Shown in pieces: positions 1 through 9,421 of a stretch of DNA of 32,205 nt (position 1 is the stretch's first letter; every line of letters starts with the position of its first letter). The DNA is from Clostridiales bacterium. Its GTDB lineage: Bacteria; Bacillota; Clostridia; Oscillospirales; Oscillospiraceae. The stretch is taken from assembly GCA_021203185.1 (NCBI GenBank), contig JAJQBR010000060.1, forward strand, positions 1-32,205, read 5' to 3'. The notes under the pieces are model-generated. The model did not search any database. It saw only the letters and a program-made list of their open reading frames with translations, and had not been told where the DNA came from. Position numbers and translations under genes: made by a program.

Positions 1-2314
1 TTGACACCCGGAGCTTGCGGTTCAGTGTGTCAATGGCTTTCTGCACCAGTTCATCTGTATCAAAATCCACGATATAGACGGATTTGCCGTTGATGCGCTC
101 CCACAGTTCCTTGAACTGGGGCATGGCCAGCTTGTCCGGGTCTACCTTCAACTCCACGTTGTTGCTCCGGGCGTTCTCCGGCTGCATAGCCCGGCTGTCA
201 TAGACGGAATCCACAATGTCAATGACGGAGGCGGCACTGTCGGCCACTTCCTCGGCTACCTTGATTTCGTTGTTGGCCTTGTCCGCATAATATTTGTCGG
301 TGAGAGCGCCTTTCCTGTCCACATAGCCGTTGACAACCATGTCAAAGTAGATGGCCTGGGCCGTATCACGGTCAATAATTTGTTCGTTGCCGTTCTCGTC
401 CTTAATGGCCTTACCCACAAACAGGTCGGCGGTGACGGCACGGGGCCGGTCTGCCACAGCATCTGCAAGCTCTGTCTGCAACCCCTTGGCGAAGGAATCA
501 TAACTCTCACTGGCAATGACGGTCAGCACATTAATGTTATGCACATCGTTCCCCAGTACATTGGTATCCATGCGTTCCCCGTCCTGGTTAACGCAGAGGC
601 GCAGGCCACGCCCCACCTCCTGGCGCTTGCGGACATCGCTGCTGCTCTGTTTCAGGGTGCAGATTTGGAAAACGTTGGGGTTGTCCCAACCTTCCCGCAG
701 GGCAGAGTGAGAGAAGATAAAGCGCACCGGGGAACGCTTCGGGTCTCTGTCCAGCAGCAGCTCCTTATTCTTCATAATCAGGTCGTAGGCGTCAATATCA
801 TCGGAAGTCCGCGCTTTCTTGTCGCCCAGCTTGCTGTTGGTCATGCGTCCCTTCTTGTCGATAGAGAAGTAACCGGCATGAGTGGCCGCAGGGGTAATGG
901 AGTTCAGGTAGCGGAAATAGGCGTCCTCGCCCATACCCATTTGCAGCGTGGAGACCACATCCTGATATTCTTCCTCGAACATCTGCGCAAAAATGCCGTT
1001 CACCGGCTGACCAGCGGCGTCATACTGCTTATAATGCGATACCTCGTCGATGAAGAACAGGGACAGCACCTTGATTCCCTTATAGAATAGCTGCCGTTCC
1101 CGCTCAATGTGGGAGAGAATGGTCTCCCGAATTTGTAGGCGGCGAAGCTGGTCTTCGCTGACCTTGCCGATCACATCACCGGCATACAGTTTGACCCCAT
1201 TCAGGAACTCAATGGAATCGTCTCGTCCGTCGATGGCCTTCACCACATAGTTGTCCCGATACTCCTCCATACCGTTGGAGTTGTCGTAGAGATTGAATCC
1301 AATACCAACCGTCTTTGTGACCTTGCGGATGCTGGTGGCACCCTTGAAGTCGAACTGGATGGTAGCCGTCGGGTCTGCCTTGGAGAGATTGATGCTCTGC
1401 AAGTAGATATAGCTTTCTGTGGCAGTGCTGCCGGACTCCGTGATGCCTTTCACAGCGATTTTCTTCACCAGCCGCTTGTTATACGCCTCCATAGCGTCCA
1501 GCCGATAAACCATGTTGTAAATGCTGTCCGCCCGATGGGTGGCAGAGTATCGCAGAGTCATCAGGGGGTTAAACTCCTTCAACCGCTCCTTTGTCTGCTT
1601 GCCCTCTACGCTTTGAGGTTCGTCAATAATCAGAATCGGGTTGGTCTTGGCAATGATGTCGATGGGGCGACGGGAGCGGAATTCGTCCAGCTTCATGTAA
1701 ATGCGCCGTGCGTCCTTTCCTCTGGCGTTGAACGCCTGGGAATTGATAATCATGACGTTGATGGAGCTGTCCGACGCAAAACGGTCAATCTCCGTCAGCT
1801 GGGCGGAGTTATAGATAAAGAAGCGGATTTTCTTGCCGTATTCCTCTGAAAAATGTTCCTGTGTCATCTCAAAGGACTTGTAAACTCCCTCCCGGATGGC
1901 CACACTGGGAACAACCACGATGAACTTGCTCCAGCCGTAGTGCTTGTTCAGCTCATACATGGTCTTGATGTAGGTATAGGTCTTGCCCACGCCGGTCTCC
2001 ATCTCGATGGTCAGATTGTAGTGACCCTCCAGCTTAGGGGACGGGGCGATCTGGTTGGTGCGCTGCACCTTTTGCAGCTGCTCCAGAATGATGCGGTCAG
2101 ACAGTTCCGGCACAAGGCGCTGGTTCGCCCAGCCTGTAAAGTCCTGCGTCTCCGTCAGGGTCATCTGCGAAAACGCTTCTCCGCTTGTTGTGCGGCCCTG
2201 ATAGCCTTTATCCATCATGTAGGTCGGAATCAGATAGGGCTGTCCCGCAAAAACATCGACAACAGCTTTTGCGGCATCCGCCTGGAACTTCTGGTGTTTG
2301 AATTGAAGTTTCAT
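1..2314 (-). CDS. res: Type III restriction-modification system endonuclease subunit (Res; DEAD/DEAH helicase-nuclease), C-terminus beyond window edge
   Basis: Manual minus-strand translation from ATG at 2314: MKLQFKHQKFQADAAKAVVDVFAGQPYLIP...GHYNLTIEMETGVGKTYTYIKTMYELNKHYGWSKFIVVVPSVAIREGVYKSFE...ILIIDEPQSVEGKQ...FIFSHSALREGWDNPNVFQICTLKQSSSDVRKRQEVGRGLRL. It has Walker A (ETGVGKT), DEPQ and QEVGRGLR helicase motifs typical of Res, and is adjacent to mod. No stop before position 1. Confidence 0.93.
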   Translation of the reverse strand, partial: MKLQFKHQKFQADAAKAVVDVFAGQPYLIPTYMMDKGYQGRTTSGEAFSQMTLTETQDFTGWANQRLVPELSDRIILEQLQKVQRTNQIAPSPKLEGHYNLTIEMETGVGKTYTYIKTMYELNKHYGWSKFIVVVPSVAIREGVYKSFEMTQEHFSEEYGKKIRFFIYNSAQLTEIDRFASDSSINVMIINSQAFNARGKDARRIYMKLDEFRSRRPIDIIAKTNPILIIDEPQSVEGKQTKERLKEFNPLMTLRYSATHRADSIYNMVYRLDAMEAYNKRLVKKIAVKGITESGSTATESYIYLQSINLSKADPTATIQFDFKGATSIRKVTKTVGIGFNLYDNSNGMEEYRDNYVVKAIDGRDDSIEFLNGVKLYAGDVIGKVSEDQLRRLQIRETILSHIERERQLFYKGIKVLSLFFIDEVSHYKQYDAAGQPVNGIFAQMFEEEYQDVVSTLQMGMGEDAYFRYLNSITPAATHAGYFSIDKKGRMTNSKLGDKKARTSDDIDAYDLIMKNKELLLDRDPKRSPVRFIFSHSALREGWDNPNVFQICTLKQSSSDVRKRQEVGRGLRLCVNQDGERMDTNVLGNDVHNINVLTVIASESYDSFAKGLQTELADAVADRPRAVTADLFVGKAIKDENGNEQIIDRDTAQAIYFDMVVNGYVDRKGALTDKYYADKANNEIKVAEEVADSAASVIDIVDSVYDSRAMQPENARSNNVELKVDPDKLAMPQFKELWERINGKSVYIVDFDTDELVQKAIDTLNRKLRVS

Positions 2315-2327
2315 ATCGGCTCCTTTC

Positions 2328-4216
2328 TCAAATGACTTTCACTCTGGTATCCGGAGCCAACAGCTTGAACCGCTCCCACACGTTGATTTTGGACGGACTG
2401 CTGGCAAAGCAGGCGTCCTGGAACACGGCCCGTAGGGGCTGACGCTTGGCGATTTCCATGACCACGCTGTCCGGGATATTCCGGTCAAAGCAGGCAATCA
2501 GGTCGCCGTCATTGTAGGTATGGACAGTGTAGCCGTCAATCTTCTCGCTGTGATAAGGCATGGACAGGGGCAGCCCCCACTCTAACAGGCAGCCGAACAG
2601 CAAATCCAAATCGATGCGGTCAGGCTTGATGTTGGACTCCATGAGAGCCACCATCTGCTGGTCGTACTCATCGGCGCTGTAATACACGTCCTGCATATTA
2701 GTGTCGTCCAGCTTGAACACACGAAAACCAATATCCAGGTCTGTGGAAATCGAGGGGGGTTCTCCTTTTTGATTTTCTGTCCGGCACGGCGGATGCGCTC
2801 CTTGCCAATTTCGCAGATGTTGGCATAACCCGCCTTGTACGCCTCTGACTTTTCATCGCAGGGTTCAGGCAGCTGCACCATAATGAACTTACGATGGCCG
2901 CCGTCTCCAGCGTTAAGCTGCATGACAGCATGGGCAGTGGTGGCGGAGCCGGAGAAAAAATCAAGGATTATATCGTCTGAGCCGCAATCAGATAATTTTA
3001 TAAGCTCCATCATCAGCTTTTTGCTTTTAGGATTATCAAAAGGCAAATCAATTTCTTTGCCGATTTGTGACACTTCTATGTCTGTCCAGTTGCTTGTTCG
3101 TAATGTCGTATCAGCGGGAGCAACCCAGTGCTGAACGCCTCCGTTCTTTCCGGTCCCGTTTGGAATACGGCGAATAAAATCCGTTATTCCTGTCATGCTG
3201 GAGTATTCTTCAAGCGACATTTTGTCAGAATATTCGGTCTCATACTTTTTATAATTTGCGACAGCTATATCCGCTTTCTCCTTAGAGTTCCTCCACTGTC
3301 CGGTAGTCGGAGTAAAACCAAGAACATCATATCTCATTGTAGGTCTATCTGCGTTGCTCCAAAACACATCCCATCTCCCCTTTGAAGGAACACTGTCTTT
3401 TTTTACTCGTAGTGCTTTCATTAAGAAGGAGCGTGATTTTGAATACACAAGTACATACTCAAATCCGATATTCATGCTATATAGGCCGTTATCAGCAAAC
3501 TGAGAGTTGAGACTTTTGATCCTTCTACGGGTGAGGATTGTATTTCTAAAGTTGTCTGTGCCAAAAACCTCATCGCAGATTTTTCTCAAGCAGTTCAGTT
3601 CACCATCATCAATGCTTATGAAGATAACGCCATCCTCACACAACAGATTTCTTGCCAACAACAGTCGAGAATACATCATTGTACACCAGTCAGAGTGAAA
3701 CCGTCCATTGCTGTCCGTGTTCCTAAACAGCCGTTCTCCGGTCTCCTCATCGACCTGACCGGACTCCTCCGCATACTCTCCGGCAGACTGAGCAAAATCG
3801 TCCCGATAGATGAAATCATTGCCAGTGTTATAGGGCGGGTCAATGTAGATCATCTTCACCTTGCCCAGATAACTCTCCTGCAAGAGCTTCAGCACCTCCA
3901 GGTTGTCCCCTTCAATGTAGAGGTTTTCTGTGGTATCCCAATTCACGCTCTCCTCCGGGCAAGGGCGCAGGGTCTTGCGGATGGGTTTGTTGGCCTCTAC
4001 GATGGCGGCCTTTTTGCCCACCCAGGTAAATTCATAGGCTTCGTCGCCCTCGATCACGTCCCCGGACAGCATCTGCCGCAGCAGGTCAAAATTGATGGCC
4101 TTTTTCGGCCTGCCGTCTGCGCCAACGGTCTCCGTGACGCAGTTGGGGAACAGCGCACCGATGCGCTCCACGTTCTGGGCAGTCAGGTCGGGGGTTTTCA
4201 TGCGCATTTTATCCAT
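2328..4216 (-). CDS. mod: Type III restriction-modification DNA methyltransferase (Mod), split by an apparent -1 frameshift near 2754-2759 (ORFs 2582-4216 and 2328-2720)
   Basis: N-terminal ORF has DPPYNTGNDF (motif IV) and DFFSGSATTAHA (motif I). The C-terminal ORF (GFRVFKLDDTNMQDVYY...WERFKLLAPDTRVKVI) continues the same family in another frame. The frames join at GAG AAC CCC CC(-) TCG ATT TCC ACA GAC if one C is added to the C6 run. Confidence 0.9.
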
Positions 4217-7200
4217 CGATTTTATCCTCCTGTTTTATCTGTTTGATACGGCACTTTATCTGTTCTCCTCCCATCATTTCAGAAAGGGGATTATCTTTTA
4301 GCAAGTAGCTTGTAATATAGCCAACTTTCTCCAAACGTTCAACAAGCCGCATGTGATTTTCCGAATTTGAAAGAGATACTTCATGTCTTCTACTTCTATC
4401 CAGAAAATCATTGTACTCGCCGCCTAAATCGGTAAAACAACTTTCTAGGTCTTCCGCTTCCAGCATACAGAGATTCCTATACATCAAAGTTTCTTTGCCG
4501 CTGTCATCGAGGCAACCCCACGCTGCATGGAATATTTCCGCTGTTATATGCAACCCCAGGCTCTCTTGGTTCATTTGAGCTGCTATTTTGGGGGTCATGT
4601 ATTTTGAGGCATTCGCTCCAAACAAGTCTCTACGAATATCATCATCTAGTCTGGTATCTAAAAGCACCTGCTCAAATAATTCTGGAGTCATTTCAATTTC
4701 TGTGAGATTATCTATAAAATCCTTTTGGTTGAGCATGATAAATTCAATAGATAGCCTAACATCCACCTTGTATATTGATGAAAATCTGGATGCAGTGAAA
4801 TCAAAATAGCGATACTCGATCAAAATTTTTAGTGTTACCTCGTCCAATTCTTCAATCTCAAGGGGGAACTCCTCCATGCGAAGTACAGAGAGCGCCTTCC
4901 TTTTGACTTCTTCCGGGAAATCAGTTTTGATAAAATCCGCAATGAACTCATCGGCAACTGTATCTGTTGGTGTCACAATCAACTTATCAATATTGCTCGT
5001 GATATAATCCCTAAGCGAATTTTCAAGGCTCCACTCTTCCCAGAAGATTATCACATTCTCCCATGATATCTCTATTTTATTCTCCGAAAGTATGGCAATC
5101 CAAATTTTTTTGACGGTTTCGGAGTGTTGATCGACCAAATTCAGGCAACAATGTCCTAGATTATCAAGATAAAATTTTTCCTTCACTATTAAGTCAGTAC
5201 ATAGATCTGGATGGTCAATTAGCTGCTCTAGCAAAGCAAGAATGTCCTCAATACTATCACAGATGGATTTTTGAGCAAGAATGATTTCCCTTGTGTACCT
5301 GGCTATGTTTTTATGAACATCCTCAATCAAAGGTTTGTAGTTCAGGGAAACGACAGTGGAATAAGGCTGCTCCTTCAACTTGACAAGTGAATCCCTGTCA
5401 TTGAAAGCTACAATATTTTGCACCATTGACCAATTCAATTCATAGTAATGTCCCGTGAAAATAAAAGATTGCAGGTCATTGGATACACCGTCAAGTTTGA
5501 GACGACGGAAAAACAAATTCACTTCTTCAATAATCGCTTCCAAGTCAGCACATCCTGCTTTCTCCAATCGCTGAAGAATATCAGAGTGATCCTCGAAGAA
5601 TTTGACCAGACACCCATCTTCATTTTGTAGCGAGAGTTCTTTTGGAGTAAGTACACGAATTAAATTGACAAGATACTGAATCTGCCTACCATAAGTCAAC
5701 GTAGCGTCCAAAGTAATATGGAGCCACATCCGTTTCCATTGCCCCGCAAGCAGTTTAATGAACTGGTCTAAATGAGCTGTTTTGTCCACAAATTCATCTA
5801 TAAATTTCCAACTCGCTTCACTCTCATCGGCCAATTGCTTAATCAAAATGGCAAGCTTCTCTGAACCGGAGGCTTGAGAAAGCAGCTGATCTAATAGGTC
5901 AAAATTGTAAACTTCTTTCTGCTTAAATTCATAATTCTGCAAGCGCTGAATTATTACTTCAGTTTTGGTTAGCTTATAGTCGAAAGGCTTTGCTTCACGA
6001 TTCTTCACCGCAAGGATGAAGTTCATATCATCGTTCGTGATTGTAGCTCCTTTGAAATAATTGATATATGTACTGTATTTCTCATCAATATATCCTCTTC
6101 GCAACAGAAAGGCCAGGAACTTGTTTTGGCCGCTTACAATAGTACAATCAGGATACTCTGCAATCAATTCCCTTAACGTCAAGCTAGAAAGTCGGCGTTG
6201 TTTCTCCTTTAGCTGTTGGATTTCGGACTGTAGACCTTCTATACCCTTATCACTCAATTCTTTACGGGCTTCACATCTATCAATAAAGGGAGCCACAACG
6301 CTTTCATAATCCTCGACAGCGAGGGTCGCGCTACTACTGTTTGAAAACGCAATGTATGTTACCCCTTGATAATTCCGCTTGGTCAGCTCAGATAAATTGA
6401 AAGTGTCATCAAGTATTCTGGTTGAAAATAAGCTTAAATTATTCTGAGAACCGTTTCTGTTGACGGAAATAAATTTCGTAATGCCTTTTCCCGCTGCCAG
6501 GGTAACTAACATAGCTATTTTGATTTCCCTAACTGATTGCAATGCATCCGCATTAGCTATGCTGATTTTTCTAGTGATTTCATCAATTTCCGCTTGTAGA
6601 GAGTCTTTCTGAGTCTCTATAAATGTCGCCTTATCCAAAAACGCCTTTTTGATAATGCCCCTCTCTTTTTGAATGTCTGCAAAATCACTTGGGTATAGGT
6701 TCTTAAAGATAATCAAAGCAAGCATCTTTTCATCAGATAGGTCAAGCCCTTGCGCTTTTTTCAATACCCTTTTGTATACTACAAATTCATTATATATATT
6801 GAGAAGGATACGCATATCGGATATGTAAGGAGACACATCCAGCACAAAGTCATCGGAAATATCATGAATAATACCATGACTTTGAGCATTACGAAGGCGT
6901 TCAAGCAAGACTTCCCCAGAGTTTGTTGAATTGATTACTGGAATGACAGGGATAATAAAATCGAAAAATTTTGTGCGATCTTCCTCAGAAAACAAGTCAT
7001 CTTTTACTGCATAAACAAATACAATGGGCTTACGCTTGATGCTATCATCATTGTTAAGGAGGTTATTCAGCTCGCGGAGATGCACAAATATTTTTTTGTC
7101 ATCTAAGCGATCTAAATCCTCAAAAAATACAGTCCTATAACTGGTCGCCTCAAAAAAATACATGATTTCGTCTAAATTTTTATTAAATATAGAACGATCA

Positions 7201-7922
7201 TCATCTTCTTCCGCCTTAAAGGTTGTATCTGTTGGTAGTTTTATTTCTTTTACCTTGATTCTGGATACCACTGCAAAATAATATGCAAATGCAATCGCAA
7301 ATACAGCTGCGAAATATAATACCGCAGCTAAAATATAGGTGTTTATAAACATAGGGCAATAATCTTGCACAAAGTTTTGGAGCGAGTTAACTAAATAATC
7401 ACACGCCGACGGAACAAAAATAGCACATAGTAATCCAATGAATAGGGTCACTAACAATGTTCCAAAAACGGCAGAGACAAATCTTCTTGTTCTTAATTTG
7501 CGATAACGACTCTGCGGTATTTTTCGAGGCTTCACCTTATAAAAGAGTTGCTTCAGAATACCTTCTTCTATTTCGTCTGAGTCAAGTTCAATTATTTTGC
7601 CTTCTGTTGACTGTTGATGGCCTTCGACAAAAGACGCTAAGGAAATTTTTAGATACTCCCTAGGGAACATTTTTTTGCGAAAATAGGCAGTTATACGATA
7701 GATTTTCTCCTTAAATTGGGCGTTATCTTTTTCCCTTCTTGTTTTTTTGTTATCCTTTAGAAATGCTTCAATGACGCTACTTTTACCAGAACCATATGGA
7801 CCTGCCAATGCTATGTTCGTGATTTTTTTATTGTTAAATGCCCACGTTAGAGCATTGATATACTCCTCTCCATTTTCAATATCATCAATAGGTGTAAGAT
7901 CATGATATTCTGAGTAATCCAT
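4209..7922 (-). CDS. Large P-loop NTPase, YobI-like (KAP/STAND-like) with two predicted transmembrane segments
   Basis: 1237 aa. N-terminus ALTWAFNNKKITNIALAGPYGSGKSSVIEAFL (Walker A GPYGSGKSS); hydrophobic segments VSAVFGTLLVTLFIGLLCAIFV and YILAAVLYFAAVFAIAFAYYFAVV; YRTVFFEDLDRLDD (Walker B-like). RBS AGAGGGG upstream of ATG. Stop overlaps the mod start. Confidence 0.8.
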   Translation of the reverse strand: MDYSEYHDLTPIDDIENGEEYINALTWAFNNKKITNIALAGPYGSGKSSVIEAFLKDNKKTRREKDNAQFKEKIYRITAYFRKKMFPREYLKISLASFVEGHQQSTEGKIIELDSDEIEEGILKQLFYKVKPRKIPQSRYRKLRTRRFVSAVFGTLLVTLFIGLLCAIFVPSACDYLVNSLQNFVQDYCPMFINTYILAAVLYFAAVFAIAFAYYFAVVSRIKVKEIKLPTDTTFKAEEDDDRSIFNKNLDEIMYFFEATSYRTVFFEDLDRLDDKKIFVHLRELNNLLNNDDSIKRKPIVFVYAVKDDLFSEEDRTKFFDFIIPVIPVINSTNSGEVLLERLRNAQSHGIIHDISDDFVLDVSPYISDMRILLNIYNEFVVYKRVLKKAQGLDLSDEKMLALIIFKNLYPSDFADIQKERGIIKKAFLDKATFIETQKDSLQAEIDEITRKISIANADALQSVREIKIAMLVTLAAGKGITKFISVNRNGSQNNLSLFSTRILDDTFNLSELTKRNYQGVTYIAFSNSSSATLAVEDYESVVAPFIDRCEARKELSDKGIEGLQSEIQQLKEKQRRLSSLTLRELIAEYPDCTIVSGQNKFLAFLLRRGYIDEKYSTYINYFKGATITNDDMNFILAVKNREAKPFDYKLTKTEVIIQRLQNYEFKQKEVYNFDLLDQLLSQASGSEKLAILIKQLADESEASWKFIDEFVDKTAHLDQFIKLLAGQWKRMWLHITLDATLTYGRQIQYLVNLIRVLTPKELSLQNEDGCLVKFFEDHSDILQRLEKAGCADLEAIIEEVNLFFRRLKLDGVSNDLQSFIFTGHYYELNWSMVQNIVAFNDRDSLVKLKEQPYSTVVSLNYKPLIEDVHKNIARYTREIILAQKSICDSIEDILALLEQLIDHPDLCTDLIVKEKFYLDNLGHCCLNLVDQHSETVKKIWIAILSENKIEISWENVIIFWEEWSLENSLRDYITSNIDKLIVTPTDTVADEFIADFIKTDFPEEVKRKALSVLRMEEFPLEIEELDEVTLKILIEYRYFDFTASRFSSIYKVDVRLSIEFIMLNQKDFIDNLTEIEMTPELFEQVLLDTRLDDDIRRDLFGANASKYMTPKIAAQMNQESLGLHITAEIFHAAWGCLDDSGKETLMYRNLCMLEAEDLESCFTDLGGEYNDFLDRSRRHEVSLSNSENHMRLVERLEKVGYITSYLLKDNPLSEMMGGEQIKCRIKQIKQEDKIDG

Positions 7923-7935
7923 TACATTTACCCCT

Positions 7936-8592
7936 CTAGCAACTCATTGCTTTCAGTTTTGTACGAAGTTGTTTCAATACCGCATTTATTTCCATCTGCT
8001 TGTTCAACTGCCGTTCCTTGCGAATCTTCGCCTGCAATGCTGCAATCTGTTTTTCTAACTGCGCCCGCTGTTCACTGCGCCGAACAGCTTCCTGCAAGGA
8101 TTCCTCCGTCTTACCGGATTGCAGCGCGTCTCCGGCCAGTTGCCGGACGAAGTTCTCATAGACTACATCCAGGTTCAGCCCATCTACTTTCAGGGGCAGT
8201 TCGCACTCTGCCATCCAGTCCGTGTGATAGTACCCACTGACCTTGAAGGCATCCGTTCCAGCGGCGGCTTCCTTATAGCCGATCCACGCCTGATACTGCT
8301 TATTATACTCCAAAAGGAACAGGATGTGGTAAGGAATTTCCTTGTCTATCTGCCGCAGAACGGCTTCGTCCAGTTTGGGGCCGTTCAGACGGACTTCAAA
8401 GACTTCTATCTCCGTGACATTCTTTCCGGGGGCCAGGTTCATGGTGGTGGCGGCGATTTTGTTCCGCCAGTAGATGATTTTAATGACGTCCACAAACTGC
8501 TTTTTCAGCGCAGGCGTGATGTTCAGATTCTCATAAAATTTTTGCTTTGGGATTCGACGGTTAAATTCTGTGGTTTTGGGAAGGTTCAGCAT
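7936..8592 (-). CDS. DUF4391-like protein
   Basis: MLNLPKTTEFNRRIPKQKFYENLNITPALKKQFVDVIKIIYWRNKIAATTMNLAPGKNVTEIEVFEVRL...YHILFLLEYNKQYQAWIGYKEA resembles DUF4391 proteins found next to helicase/R-M genes. RBS GGAG before ATG at 8592; C-terminal coiled coil. Confidence 0.72.
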   Translation of the reverse strand: MLNLPKTTEFNRRIPKQKFYENLNITPALKKQFVDVIKIIYWRNKIAATTMNLAPGKNVTEIEVFEVRLNGPKLDEAVLRQIDKEIPYHILFLLEYNKQYQAWIGYKEAAAGTDAFKVSGYYHTDWMAECELPLKVDGLNLDVVYENFVRQLAGDALQSGKTEESLQEAVRRSEQRAQLEKQIAALQAKIRKERQLNKQMEINAVLKQLRTKLKAMSC

Positions 8593-8593
8593 A

Positions 8594-9421
8594 TTACCAC
8601 TCCGATTCATATTTGCTGTCTATAGTGCGAATCAGGTCCTCTATGTCCCGGTATCGTCTGCCAACGATTACTTTATGAAGTCGATCATCTGACAAAAAAG
8701 TATGCCACAAATCCTCTGTATCGCACCTGTAACTGTAAGTGTTTTTCCTTTTCTGGTATTGTGCCGATTTTCCCTTTCCAGCTACGTCATATCTTTTATA
8801 TTGCGACAACTTCGCCCAAAAGGATTTTGTTGTTATTGTTTTTCTGAGCATATCTTTTACTAACTGATTTACATGTGCTTTTGAGATTCCGGCCATGCTA
8901 AAATTTGATATAGTGTTAAATAAGCTCGTGTATAATACATACAGATCCCCTTCGCGGAATATGATAGAGTTTATTTGTCCGACAAACTCAAGCGCTCTTT
9001 CAGACATACTGTCTGGAAATAACCAGTGTGAAACTACCAGGTGTCTGTCAACGTTCTGATCATAATCGTCTTTACCTGCCGAAAATTTACAAGCGGAGAA
9101 CGCATACTTATCCTTATATTGAATAATCAACAAACACGGATACGGAACTGCTCTGTATATGGGAGCGCAAATATGGAACAATTCCTGCGTATCGGAAATT
9201 TTTATGTGAAATATTTGCAGCTCATCATATCGGATGCTTTCTGATCGACGGGGTATCACTTCTCCTAAAGCTGGTTTCATACACGCGAACCAAGTGAACC
9301 GTTCAATCGTATCAGTTATATCAGGGCTGGTATCCCCATATATTCTGTCCATAAATTGCTTGTCGTGCGCTCGGTTCATTTTTAACTTATATTTTTCAGG
9401 TATTATAATCAGGTTATCCAT
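8594..9421 (-). CDS. Uncharacterised defence-operon protein, possible divergent DUF4391 paralogue
   Basis: 275-aa ORF packed between the helicase and DUF4391 genes (8-nt overlap with helicase stop, 1-nt gap to the next start). Segment VPYPCLLIIQYKDKYAFSACKFS...VVSHWL parallels IPYHILFLLEYNKQYQAWIGYKEA...YYHTDWM of the next gene. Confidence 0.7.
   Translation of the reverse strand: MDNLIIIPEKYKLKMNRAHDKQFMDRIYGDTSPDITDTIERFTWFACMKPALGEVIPRRSESIRYDELQIFHIKISDTQELFHICAPIYRAVPYPCLLIIQYKDKYAFSACKFSAGKDDYDQNVDRHLVVSHWLFPDSMSERALEFVGQINSIIFREGDLYVLYTSLFNTISNFSMAGISKAHVNQLVKDMLRKTITTKSFWAKLSQYKRYDVAGKGKSAQYQKRKNTYSYRCDTEDLWHTFLSDDRLHKVIVGRRYRDIEDLIRTIDSKYESEW

Noticed and set aside
380-1090. 236-aa plus-strand ORF
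   Set aside because: Antisense to res; the minus-strand frame is open across the region and has helicase motifs.
2750-2765. Programmed ribosomal frameshift in mod
   Set aside because: No clear slippery heptamer plus stimulatory structure, and Mod proteins are not known to use this; indel or phase variation is simpler.
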